Assembly (NCBI GenBank): GCA_963836665.1
Contig: CAWIKL010000002.1
Coordinates: forward strand, 186,001-250,000
Direction: 5' to 3'
Origin: JAICSD01 sp963836665
Lineage (GTDB): Bacteria > Acidobacteriota > Vicinamibacteria > Vicinamibacterales > 2-12-FULL-66-21
DNA length: 64,000 nucleotides
Shown: piece by piece, positions 51,638 to 59,539 of the stretch
Numbering within the stretch: the stretch's first letter is position 1
Layout: each line of letters begins with the position of its first letter
Translations under genes and position numbers: made by a program
Notes under the pieces: generated by a model
Seen by the model: only the letters and a program-made list of their open reading frames with translations
Database searches by the model: none
What the model was told of the DNA's origin: nothing

Positions 51638-52204
51638 ATGCCGCTTACGGACACTGCCGCCGTGGCCCTCGCCAGGGACGGAGACAGCGACGCCTTCAGG
51701 GGGCTGGTCGACCGCCACTCCCGGGCCGTCTACCGCCTGGCGTATCGGATGACCGGTAATCCGCACGATGCCGAGGACGTGGTGCAGGACACCTTTCTCA
51801 AGGCCTATCGCCAGCTCGGGCGCTTCGAGTCGCGCGCGAACTTCGGGACATGGCTGCACCGCATCGCCGTCAATTGCTCGATCGATCTGATTCGGACGCG
51901 GAAACACCAGGAGACGGGACATGACGCAGCGGATCTCGACCTTCTCGACAGCGGCGACGATCGGCGCGCCGACCCGTCGCCGGAGCGCCTCATGTTGAGC
52001 ACCGAAGTGCAGGAGCGCGTGTCCCTGGCGATGGAGGGGCTGACCGCAATGGAGCGCGCGGCGTTCGTGCTGCGGCATTTCGAGGGGCAGTCGATCGAGG
52101 AAATCAGCCGCGATCTGGGACTCAAGGCCAACGCGGCCAAGCACAGCATCTTCCGGGCGGTGCGCAAGATGCGGCTCGCGCTCGAGCCGTTTGTCGAGAG
52201 TTAA
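51638..52204 (+). CDS. RNA polymerase sigma-24 (RpoE-type ECF) factor
   Basis: 188 residues. Region 2: FRGLVDRHSRAVYRLAYRMT, GNPHDAEDVVQDTFLKAYRQ and FGTWLHRIAVNCSIDLIR. Region 4: LTAMERAAFVLRHFEGQSIE, EISRDLGLKANAAKHSIFRA. A complete ECF sigma with no C-terminal extension. The next gene, two bases later, encodes a zinc-binding anti-sigma factor with one membrane helix, the usual envelope-stress arrangement. Two HEAT-repeat proteins complete the apparent operon and may be part of the response (inference). Confidence 0.93.
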   Translation: MPLTDTAAVALARDGDSDAFRGLVDRHSRAVYRLAYRMTGNPHDAEDVVQDTFLKAYRQLGRFESRANFGTWLHRIAVNCSIDLIRTRKHQETGHDAADLDLLDSGDDRRADPSPERLMLSTEVQERVSLAMEGLTAMERAAFVLRHFEGQSIEEISRDLGLKANAAKHSIFRAVRKMRLALEPFVES

Positions 52205-52206
52205 CC

Positions 52207-52998
52207 ATGACCGATCACCTGCATCTGACCGACGACGACCTCGTCCTGCACTACTACGGCGAAATGCCGTCGCCCGACGAGGCCCTCGCCGCGTCGCACC
52301 TCTCGGCCTGCGGCGAGTGCCAGGCCAGTTATACGCGGCTGCAGCGCGTGATGGCCTTCGTCGACGCCGCGCCGGCAGTCGAGGCGCCGAACGGGTTCGA
52401 GCGGATGGCGTGGGCGCGTCTCGAGCCGGCGCTGCACGAACCGCGGCGCGGCTGGTTCTCGTGGTTCGTGTTCTCGCCGACGCGCCTGGCGTTCGCGGCG
52501 GGCGTCGTCCTGCTGGTCGGCGCGGCGTTCATGGCCGGGCGGCTGATGCCGCGCGGCGTACCGGCAGCCATCGTCACGGCGAAGGCGGCGGAGCAGGTCC
52601 GCGAAGGCGTCCTGCTCGTCGATCTCGGCGAGCACCTCGATCGCTCGCAGCGGATGCTCGTGGAACTGGCGACCGCCGACAACAGTAGCGGGCCGGTCGA
52701 CATGTCGCTGGAGCAGACGCGTGCCGAGCAGCTCGTGGCCGCCAACCGTCTCTACCGGCAGACCGCGGCGTCGACGGGCGACGCGGGCATTGCCTCGCTG
52801 CTCGACGATCTCGAGCGCGTGCTCGTCGATATCGCGGCGAGCCCGAAAACGATGACCCAGGAGGACCTCGACTCGGTGCGGCGCCGCATCGACGACAAGG
52901 AACTGCTGTTCAAGGTCAGGGTGATGGCCTCGCAGGTGCGCGCGCGCCAGCAGGAGGCGATCAAGGTTCGCAATTCGCAGACAACCGCAGGTTCGTAG
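52207..52998 (+). CDS. Zinc-finger anti-sigma factor, single-pass membrane protein
   Basis: 263 residues. The cytoplasmic N-terminus has SHLSACGECQ, giving the HxxxCxxC site (H31, C35, C38). A membrane helix lies at about 93-112 (RLAFAAGVVLLVGAAFMAG). The periplasmic part is helical and charged (about 130-263), with no known sensor domain. It should bind and inhibit the upstream ECF sigma until a signal releases it. Translationally close to its partner (2-nt gap). Confidence 0.88.
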   Translation: MTDHLHLTDDDLVLHYYGEMPSPDEALAASHLSACGECQASYTRLQRVMAFVDAAPAVEAPNGFERMAWARLEPALHEPRRGWFSWFVFSPTRLAFAAGVVLLVGAAFMAGRLMPRGVPAAIVTAKAAEQVREGVLLVDLGEHLDRSQRMLVELATADNSSGPVDMSLEQTRAEQLVAANRLYRQTAASTGDAGIASLLDDLERVLVDIAASPKTMTQEDLDSVRRRIDDKELLFKVRVMASQVRARQQEAIKVRNSQTTAGS

Positions 52999-52999
52999 C

Positions 53000-53017
53000 G
53001 CAGGCGTTGAGGCCTGC
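53000..53017. repeat. Short hairpin GCAGGC-GTTGAG-GCCTGC
   Basis: Six-base arms with a six-base loop, just after the anti-sigma stop codon. The surrounding GTAGCGCAGGCGTTGAGGCC resembles short dispersed intergenic hairpins in acidobacterial genomes (memory-based, unverified). No T-tract, so it is not a standard terminator. Confidence 0.35.
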
Positions 53018-53029
53018 CCCTAGAGAGAC

Positions 53030-54472
53030 ATGGATATGACGACACACACACTTGGATTGACGTTGGCCGCGGCGCTGGTCGCGGCAGGGCCGGCCGCGGC
53101 GCAACAGGCCGCGGCACAGCAGAGCGACCGGGCCATGCAGGCGCAGGAACGCGCCGCGGCGGCCGCCGCGACCGCGCTCGACATCATTACCTCGCCGCAG
53201 ATCGCCGACGCGGTGGCCGCGGCGCAGCGGGCGGCGGCAGCGACCGACGCGGCCAGCACGTTCGCCTGGGAGCCGCGTGCCTACCAGCAGCGCGACACCG
53301 CCGCGCAGCGCGCCGCCGACGACGCGATGCGCGAGCGGGAGCGCGCGTTGCGTGAGCGCAGCAGCGAGACGACGTTCTACGAGCAGGGGCAGAGCGCACT
53401 CGACGCTGCCCGCTGGGATCGCGCCCTCGCCGCATTCGACCGGGTCATCGAGCTGAAGGGCGCCAAGGCCGACGCGGCGCTCTACTGGAAGGCGTACGCG
53501 CAGAACAAGCTCGGACAACGCGCTGAGGCGCTGGCCAGCATCGCCGCGCTGACGAAGGACTACTCGAAGAGCCGCTACCTGAGCGACGCCAAGGCCCTCG
53601 AGGTCGAGGTCAAGGCCAACTCCGGCCAGGGCGTCGATCCAAAGAGCGAGAGCGACGAGGAGCTCAAGCTCTACGCGCTCAACTCGCTGCAGAACAGCGA
53701 CGAGGCCATCCCCGTGCTCGAGAAGCTGCTCCAGGGCACGAGCTCGCCGCGCCTGAAGTCGCGCGCGCTGTTCGTGCTCGCCCAGAGCAGTTCGCCGAAG
53801 GCGCGCGAGGTGCTGATCGGCATCGCCAAGGGAGGCTCGAATCCCGACCTGCAGATGAAGGCCGTGCAATACCTCGGCGTGCACGGCGGCAAGGAGAACC
53901 GCGCCGCGCTCGCCGAGGTCTACGCCGCCTCGTCCGACGTCGATCTCAAGAAGCGGATCCTGAATGCGTTCATGGTCGCCGGCGACAAGGACCGCCTGTT
54001 GCAGGCGGCACAGAGTGAGCAGAACCCCGAGCTGCGCGCCGCCGCGGTCCAACAGCTGGGCGTGATGGGCGCGAGCGAAGAGTTGTGGGCGATGTACCAG
54101 AAGGAGTCCACGGTCGACGTCAAGAAAAACATCATCCGCGCGCTGTTCGTCGGTGGCAACGCCACGCGGCTCACCGAGATCGCCAGGACCGACAGCAACC
54201 CCGAGCTGCGGCTCCTCGCCGTGCGCAACCTCGGCGTGATGGGCAGCAAGCGCAGCGCGGACACGCTCGCCGAAATCTATGCCAGCGACAAGGATCCCGA
54301 GGTGAAGAAGGCCGTGATCAACGGGCTGTTCGTCGGCGGCAACGTCGAACAGCTCGTCGCCCTCGCGCGCAAGGAGCAGGACCCGACGCTCAAGAAGGAC
54401 ATCGTCTCGAAGCTGTCGAACATGCGCTCGAAGGTAGCGACCGACTACCTGCTCGAGCTCCTCAACAAGTAG
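53030..54472 (+). CDS. Secreted HEAT-repeat protein with N-terminal TPR-like region
   Basis: 480 residues. Signal peptide (LGLTLAAALVAAGPAAAQQ). After an Ala/Gln-rich coil comes a TPR-like unit (YEQGQSALDAARWDRALAAF). From about 225 to the end there are regular ~37-residue HEAT repeats with recurring AVQYLGVHGGKENRAALAEV-type helices; units such as FVGGNATRLTEIARTDSNPE and FVGGNVEQLVALARKEQDPT are near duplicates. A scaffold in the periplasm is likely. Part of the sigma/anti-sigma operon. Confidence 0.8.
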   Translation: MDMTTHTLGLTLAAALVAAGPAAAQQAAAQQSDRAMQAQERAAAAAATALDIITSPQIADAVAAAQRAAAATDAASTFAWEPRAYQQRDTAAQRAADDAMRERERALRERSSETTFYEQGQSALDAARWDRALAAFDRVIELKGAKADAALYWKAYAQNKLGQRAEALASIAALTKDYSKSRYLSDAKALEVEVKANSGQGVDPKSESDEELKLYALNSLQNSDEAIPVLEKLLQGTSSPRLKSRALFVLAQSSSPKAREVLIGIAKGGSNPDLQMKAVQYLGVHGGKENRAALAEVYAASSDVDLKKRILNAFMVAGDKDRLLQAAQSEQNPELRAAAVQQLGVMGASEELWAMYQKESTVDVKKNIIRALFVGGNATRLTEIARTDSNPELRLLAVRNLGVMGSKRSADTLAEIYASDKDPEVKKAVINGLFVGGNVEQLVALARKEQDPTLKKDIVSKLSNMRSKVATDYLLELLNK

Positions 54473-54480
54473 GAATGGCC

Positions 54481-55356
54481 ATGCGTGCAGCGATTGTCGC
54501 GCTCGTCTGCCTGCTTCAGAGCCCGCACATCCTCAACGGCCGCCTGGACACCCAGGCGGCCGGCACACTGGCGGCGACGTTCCAGCGCCTGGTGGCGGCG
54601 CAGACCGAGCCGGCCTGGATTGGCTATAGCGTGGCGACGCAGACAGGCAACAACCGTCAAGCCTGCTGCTATGGCGACACGTGGGTCAACGGCGACGTCG
54701 TCATCAGCAACGGCCATCTCGCCACCTGCGGCCTCGAGCCGGGCGATCGCGCCACTCGGACCTCGCAGGGACAGCCGCTCGCCAACCAGGGACCGATTCA
54801 CCTCGAAGGGCCGGAGACGATGGTCGTGCTCTACCGCATCGAGAACAAGGCCGTGGAGCGCGTCCGGATCTTCTCCCCCGACTGCGAGCTCGACGCCGGT
54901 GGCCGTGTCATCCACTGGCTGGACAGCGTGGCGCCCGCTGACTCGGTCGCGCTGCTGTCGTCGCTGGCGAGCGGCGCCGACCGGACGCGCAGCGGCGCGC
55001 TGGCGGCCCTGGCGATGCACCGTGACGAGATCGCCGTGCCGGCACTGCTCTCCCTGGCTCGCCAGGATCCGAGCGCGAAGCTACGCGGCGATGCGCTCTT
55101 CTGGCTGGCGCAGACGGCAGGTCGCAAAGTGGCCGCCGACATCACCGCCGCCATCGACAACGACCCGGACACCGAGGTGAAGAAGCGCGCGGTGTTCGCC
55201 CTCAGTCAGTTGCCGAAGGACGAAGGGGTCCCGCTGCTGATCAATGTCGCCAAGACGAACCAGAACCCCGCCGTGCGCAAGCAGGCGATGTTCTGGCTCG
55301 GCCAGTCGAAGGATCCGCGCGCGTTGCAGTTCTTCGAGCAGATCCTCGGCAAGTAA
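54481..55356 (+). CDS. Secreted HEAT-repeat protein
   Basis: 291 residues from the ATG at 54481 (AGGA about 6 nt upstream); an ATG at 54475 is an alternative. Signal-like N-terminus (RAAIVALVCLLQSPHIL). A non-repeat domain with two paired Cys regions (QACCYGDTW, ATCGLEPGD) is followed by HEAT repeats (ALAALAMHRDEIAVPALLSL, GDALFWLAQTAGRKVAADIT). The repeat style matches the upstream gene, so the pair probably works together. Last gene of the sigma-factor operon, convergent with yqgE. Confidence 0.75.
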   Translation: MRAAIVALVCLLQSPHILNGRLDTQAAGTLAATFQRLVAAQTEPAWIGYSVATQTGNNRQACCYGDTWVNGDVVISNGHLATCGLEPGDRATRTSQGQPLANQGPIHLEGPETMVVLYRIENKAVERVRIFSPDCELDAGGRVIHWLDSVAPADSVALLSSLASGADRTRSGALAALAMHRDEIAVPALLSLARQDPSAKLRGDALFWLAQTAGRKVAADITAAIDNDPDTEVKKRAVFALSQLPKDEGVPLLINVAKTNQNPAVRKQAMFWLGQSKDPRALQFFEQILGK

Positions 55357-55380
55357 CGAAGGGCGAAGCCCCTCGGATAG

Positions 55381-55929
55381 CTAATGCACGCCGTGGCTGG
55401 TGGTGAGCGCCGCCGGATCCGCGCCGAGTCGGCGGATCGCGGTCTCCCACATCGCGTCGGCGGCGACGTCGAAGACGAGATCGAGGTCCACGTCGCCCAT
55501 CAGCCACGCCGACTGGGCCAGTTCCTCGTCGAGTTGACCAGGACCCCATCCAGCGTAACCGGCGAGGACCCGCGCGCGCGGCGCGGTCCGCGCTTCGAGC
55601 ACCTCGCGCAGCAGCGCCTGCGAGGTCGACAGATAGAGCCCGTCGCGGATAGTCTTGAACTCCGAGTGCGGCTCCTCGCCGAGGAGAATCCAGCCGCGCT
55701 GGGGCTCCACAGGGCCGCCGATCCAGAGCGGCATGCCGTTGCCGCCGACCACCGGCGGCTCGAGCCGCACCATCTCGCTGGCGGCGACATCGGTCGGGCG
55801 GTTCAGCACGAGCCCAAACGCGCCGTCCGGGTTGTACTCACAGAGCAGCACGACCGTCCGGGCGAAGTTCGGGTCCTGCAGCTGCGGCATCGACAGCAGC
55901 AGCGCTGTCTTGAAGGACTCCTGCATCAT
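55381..55929 (-). CDS. YqgE/AlgH family protein (UPF0301)
   Basis: 182 residues. FKTALLLSMPQLQDPNFART, VVLLCEYNPDGAFGLVLNRP and GGPVEPQRGWILL are the family signature; GYAGWGPGQLDEELAQSAWL closes the core. AlgH/YqgE proteins are cytosolic with undefined biochemical roles and were first noted in alginate regulation. It starts in the stop codon of the UdgX-type gene (ATGA overlap). Confidence 0.9.
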   Translation of the reverse strand: MMQESFKTALLLSMPQLQDPNFARTVVLLCEYNPDGAFGLVLNRPTDVAASEMVRLEPPVVGGNGMPLWIGGPVEPQRGWILLGEEPHSEFKTIRDGLYLSTSQALLREVLEARTAPRARVLAGYAGWGPGQLDEELAQSAWLMGDVDLDLVFDVAADAMWETAIRRLGADPAALTTSHGVH

Positions 55930-56549
55930 GTCTCCTTGCGCGACAATTCGCGCGCCACGCGCGCGAGGTCGGCGACGAATCGTTTCATCTCCTCGCGCCG
56001 GCGCTCGTCGTCGGGCGCACGGAGGATGGATGATGGGTGCACAGTCGCGGTCACGCGCGGCGCCAGCGGCGACGGCACGAAAGTGCCGCGCTCGGTCGAC
56101 ACCTTGAACGCCTTGCCCAGAAGCGCGTGCGCGGCGGTGGCACCCAGGCAGACGAGCACGCGCGGCTTGACCAGCGCGATCTCGGTCTCGAGCCAGGGCC
56201 GGCACGCGGCCGTCTCGGCGCTGTTGGGCTTGGCGTGGATGCGACGCTTGCCGCGCGGCTCCCACTTGAAGTGCTTGACGACGTTGGTGACGTAGACCCG
56301 ACGGCGATCGATGCCCGCCTGAACGAGCGCGCGATCGAGCAGCTTGCCGGCCGGACCGACGAACGGATGACCGGCCAGATCCTCCGCGTCACCAGGCTGC
56401 TCGCCGATCAGCATTACGTCCGCCTTCGCCGGCCCCTCACCGAACACCGTCTGCGTGGCACGCGCGTAGAGATCACAGGAACGGCACACGGCAGCCGCTT
56501 CCCGTACCCTGGCCAGGCTCAGTCGCTCGGGCGCCTGCCTTTTACTCAT
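55926..56549 (-). CDS. udgX: UdgX-type uracil-DNA-binding/glycosylase protein
   Basis: 207 residues. Family-4-like core with GEQPGDAEDLAGHPFVGPAG. Cysteines C22 and C25 (VCRSCDLY) plus two later ones form the 4Fe-4S site. The insertion loop GKRRIHAKPN places His105 in the KRRIH motif that defines UdgX, whose histidine makes a covalent link to the abasic product after uracil excision. HPSSILRAP is the final motif. It overlaps queG by 8 nt and yqgE by 4 nt, so all three are one transcription unit. Confidence 0.88.
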   Translation of the reverse strand: MSKRQAPERLSLARVREAAAVCRSCDLYARATQTVFGEGPAKADVMLIGEQPGDAEDLAGHPFVGPAGKLLDRALVQAGIDRRRVYVTNVVKHFKWEPRGKRRIHAKPNSAETAACRPWLETEIALVKPRVLVCLGATAAHALLGKAFKVSTERGTFVPSPLAPRVTATVHPSSILRAPDDERRREEMKRFVADLARVARELSRKET

Positions 56550-57582
56550 CGTTCAGCTCCAGGGCCCAATGGACGTGCTCGGCGACGATCGGGTCGTCGC
56601 ACGCCGGCTCGTTGACCTCACGGAGTGCGGCCAGGGCCTCGGCGTCTCCCGTCGCGCCTGCGCACACGGCAACGTTTCGTCTCAGGCGCGGCACGCCGGC
56701 GCGGGTCATCGCGCTGTCCTTCAGTGCCGCGCGCAAGTCCTGATCGGGCGTCCGCCAGAGCCCGGCCAGCGACGGGCCGTCGAAGACCGCGCGCGGCAGC
56801 CATGGGCTCGTCGGTGCGCCAGGCTCGGCCGGCCGCGCATTCCACGGGCACACCTCCTGGCAGACATCGCAGCCGTACGCGTGTCTGCCGAACGCTTCGC
56901 GCAGGTGGATCGGAATGGCCCCCCTGACCTCGATGGTGAGATACGACAGGCACGCTGTCGCGTCGAGAACGTACGGTTCGACGAGCGCTCCGGTCGGGCA
57001 CGCATCGAGGCAGAGCCGGCAGCTGCCGCACTGGTCCAGCGCGGGAGCGTCAGGCTCGAGCGGCAGGCTGCAGATGATCTCGGAGAGAAACAGCCACGAG
57101 CCAAGCTCGGGGTTGATGACACAGGTGTTGCGGCCGATCCAGCCGAGACCGGCGTACTGGGCATAAACACGCTCCTGCACCGGCCCGGTATCGACGTAGG
57201 CACGCGCCTCGAACTCCGGGCCGGACTGCTCGCGCATCCATGCGACGAGCGCATCCATGCGCTGCTCGATCACCTCATGGTAATCAGCACCCCAGGCGTA
57301 GCGGGCGATCATCGCGGCGCCCGGATCGGCGACCTCGGTCGAATACGGGCGGTCGGTGTCGTAGACCGTGGCCAGGCAGACGACCGCGCGCGCGGCCGGC
57401 ATCACGGTACGCACGTCGGCGCGGCGTGCCGCCGTTCGCTCCAGGTAGTGCATCTCGCCGGCGTATCCGCGGTCGAGCCACTGGCGCAGGAACGTGAGTT
57501 CCTTGTAGGGCGCCACCGACGCGATGCCGCACGCGTCGAAGCCCAGCTCGGCTGCCCGCGCCTTGATTTCCGCCGACGTCAC
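56542..57582 (-). CDS. queG: Epoxyqueuosine reductase
   Basis: 346 residues from the GTG at 57582 (TSAEIKARAAELGFDACGIA). Catalytic Asp131 in YVDTGPVQER and the cobalamin region AGLGWIGRNTCVINPELGSW. Two 4Fe-4S clusters: CGSCRLCLDACPTGAL (C185, C188, C191, C195) and CDVCQEVCPWN (C238, C241, C245) with C211. It performs the last step of queuosine synthesis in tRNA using B12. A short HEAT-like C-terminus is present. TATAAT ends 7 nt before the GTG, so the message is probably leaderless. Confidence 0.94.
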   Translation of the reverse strand: MTSAEIKARAAELGFDACGIASVAPYKELTFLRQWLDRGYAGEMHYLERTAARRADVRTVMPAARAVVCLATVYDTDRPYSTEVADPGAAMIARYAWGADYHEVIEQRMDALVAWMREQSGPEFEARAYVDTGPVQERVYAQYAGLGWIGRNTCVINPELGSWLFLSEIICSLPLEPDAPALDQCGSCRLCLDACPTGALVEPYVLDATACLSYLTIEVRGAIPIHLREAFGRHAYGCDVCQEVCPWNARPAEPGAPTSPWLPRAVFDGPSLAGLWRTPDQDLRAALKDSAMTRAGVPRLRRNVAVCAGATGDAEALAALREVNEPACDDPIVAEHVHWALELNDE

Positions 57583-57589
57583 AAATCGA

Positions 57590-57596
57590 TTATAAG
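57590..57596. promoter_or_regulatory. Bidirectional -10 element between queG and a TPR gene
   Basis: The same bases read TATAAT on the minus strand (57595-57590, 7 nt before the queG GTG) and TATAAG on the plus strand (57591-57596, 6 nt before the ATG at 57603). The 20-bp gap leaves no room for separate promoters. Confidence 0.6.
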
Positions 57597-57602
57597 GAGC
57601 GC

Positions 57603-58625
57603 ATGCGTCGGATCGCGGCAATCCTCCTGGCGGCGGTCCTGACGCCGGCGTCCGCGCATGCGCAGGAACAGTACGCCGCCCTTCTGCTGCAGTATCTCTC
57701 CGGCGACGCCGACGACGCTCTGGTCAAGCTAGCCGCGCTGCCCTACCCGGAAATCCGCGCCGGGGTGGACGCCTTCGAAACGACCCGCGCGCGCATGGTC
57801 CTGACCGGCGCCGCGGCGATGCACACCGAAGTCGCGTTCCGCCGCGACGGCCGCTTCGTCAGCGAATTTCACCTGCAGGTGGCGACCGCGCTCGTCGAAT
57901 TCGGCGAGCATTCGGGCGTCAAGAGCAACACGCCGCTCGCGCTCAGCCCGCACGTCGCGGCGCCGGTGTCCGACGAGTTCCGCCGCCTGTGGTACTGCGC
58001 GGTCATCAACGGTTTCGAGAGCAGCGTCATGCTCCAGCGCGCCGACCGCTACCTGGCGCACGCGCTCAAGCTCTATCCGTCCCACCCGGAAATCCAGATG
58101 CTCGCCGGCATCGCCGAGGAGATGCGCGCCTCGCCGCGCACATCCAACATCAGCGCCGGCGATCGCCGGCACGCGCTCGACCAGGCCGAGAAGCACTACC
58201 GGGCGGTCGTCGCCGCCGCGCCGGACCGCCTCGAAGCGCGCCTGCGCCTCGCGCGCGTGCTCCAGCAGCGCGATCGCTTCGACGAGGCACGCGCCCTGCT
58301 GACGCCCCTCAGCGACACGGCGGATACCCGCATCGCCTACCTCGCCTCGCTGTTTCTCGGCGGCATCGAGGACCACGATGGGCACGACGACAGGGCTGTC
58401 GCGCTCTACGTCCGCGCAGTGGCGCGGATGCCCGAGGCGCAGGCGGCACGGCTGGCCGCGAGCGAGATCCTGCACCGCCACGGCGATCGGCAGATGGCGG
58501 CCGAGGCCATCCCGGCCGCGACCGGACCAGCCAACGCCTTCGATCCCTGGTGGACCTACGCCTTCGGCGAGTACTGGCGCGTCGAGGTCCTGCTCAACGC
58601 GATCCGCACCAAGAGGCAGGTGTGA
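57603..58625 (+). CDS. Secreted TPR protein (copy 1 of duplicated pair)
   Basis: 340 residues with a signal peptide (AAILLAAVLTPASAHAQ). Helical, with TPR-like repeats in the second half (HALDQAEKHYRAVVAAAPDR, LARVLQQRDRFDEARALLTP, ALYVRAVARMPEAQAARLAA). It ends NAFDPWWTYAFGEYWRVEVL, which closely resembles the end of the protein encoded at 59536-60513. It overlaps the VWFA gene by one base. Probably a periplasmic partner of that protein. Confidence 0.75.
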   Translation: MRRIAAILLAAVLTPASAHAQEQYAALLLQYLSGDADDALVKLAALPYPEIRAGVDAFETTRARMVLTGAAAMHTEVAFRRDGRFVSEFHLQVATALVEFGEHSGVKSNTPLALSPHVAAPVSDEFRRLWYCAVINGFESSVMLQRADRYLAHALKLYPSHPEIQMLAGIAEEMRASPRTSNISAGDRRHALDQAEKHYRAVVAAAPDRLEARLRLARVLQQRDRFDEARALLTPLSDTADTRIAYLASLFLGGIEDHDGHDDRAVALYVRAVARMPEAQAARLAASEILHRHGDRQMAAEAIPAATGPANAFDPWWTYAFGEYWRVEVLLNAIRTKRQV

Positions 58626-59539
58626 TGCGCCGCACGCTGTCCACGTTCGTGGTCGCCGCTTCGCTTCCGCTCGCCGCCGCCGCCGCGCAGAAGTTCACGA
58701 GCGGCGTCGACATGGTCCGCGTCGACGCGCTGGTCATGGAGGGCCGCACGCCGATTGGCGGGTTGTCCGCCGCCGACTTCGAACTGCGCGACAACGGTGT
58801 CGTGCAGCGGCTGGCCTCCGTGGATCTCGAAGCGCTGCCTCTGTCGGTCATCTTCGTCCTCGACACGAGCGGCAGCGTCGCCGGCAGCAAGATGTGGAAC
58901 CTGAACGCCGCGGTCGATCTGCTGCTGAGCGGATTGCACGACGCCGATCGCGCCGCGCTCGTGACCTTCTCGCACCGCGTTTGGCTGCGGACGCCCCTCA
59001 TTGCCGACTTTCACCAGCTGCGCACGCTGCTCGCTTCGGCGGAGGCGCAGGGGGGAACGGCGCTCTACGACGCCGTCTACGCGGCGCTCGCGATCAGCGA
59101 CGTCCAGGATTCGCGCCCCTTGCTCGTCGTCTTCAGCGACGGTCTCGACAACATGAGCTGGATGAGCGCCGAGCTGGTCGAAAGAGCGGCGCGGCGCGCC
59201 AACGCGGTGGTCTACGGCGTCTCGGTCGCCGCGTCGACCAGGATGGAAACGCGAGTGCAGGCGAACCACGCGACGAAGCTGGTCCCCAAGCCCGACTATC
59301 AGAAAGGACAGACCGAGTTCCTGGATCGCCTCGCCACGACGACCGGCGGCCGCGTGTTGAAGGCCGACTTGACCAGCAACCTGCCGAAGGCCTTCGACGA
59401 GATCCTCCGCGAGTTCCGCACGCGCTATGTCCTCACCTACTCGCCGCGCGGCGTCGATACGCCCGGCTGGCACCAGATCGCCGTCAAGGTGAAAGGGCGC
59501 ACGGCGGACGTGCGCGCGCGGACGGGCTACCAGAGATGA
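58625..59539 (+). CDS. Acidobacterial VWFA-related secreted protein (copy 1)
   Basis: 304 residues. Signal peptide (STFVVAASLPLAAAAAQ). An N-terminal beta domain with VRVDALVMEGRTPIGGLSAA and DFELRDNGVVQRL typical of TIGR03436-type proteins. VWFA domain with the MIDAS residues D80, S82 and S84 in FVLDTSGSV and a later SDGLDNMSW. The C-terminus (FRTRYVLTYSPRGVDTPGWH) is conserved in the second copy. Metal-dependent protein binding at the cell surface is expected; the ligand is unknown. Confidence 0.88.
   Translation: MRRTLSTFVVAASLPLAAAAAQKFTSGVDMVRVDALVMEGRTPIGGLSAADFELRDNGVVQRLASVDLEALPLSVIFVLDTSGSVAGSKMWNLNAAVDLLLSGLHDADRAALVTFSHRVWLRTPLIADFHQLRTLLASAEAQGGTALYDAVYAALAISDVQDSRPLLVVFSDGLDNMSWMSAELVERAARRANAVVYGVSVAASTRMETRVQANHATKLVPKPDYQKGQTEFLDRLATTTGGRVLKADLTSNLPKAFDEILREFRTRYVLTYSPRGVDTPGWHQIAVKVKGRTADVRARTGYQR

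Noticed and set aside
55357..55380. GGGCGAAGCCC as an intrinsic terminator between HEAT and yqgE genes
   Set aside because: Only a 4-bp stem with a 3-nt loop and no T-tract; too weak to call.
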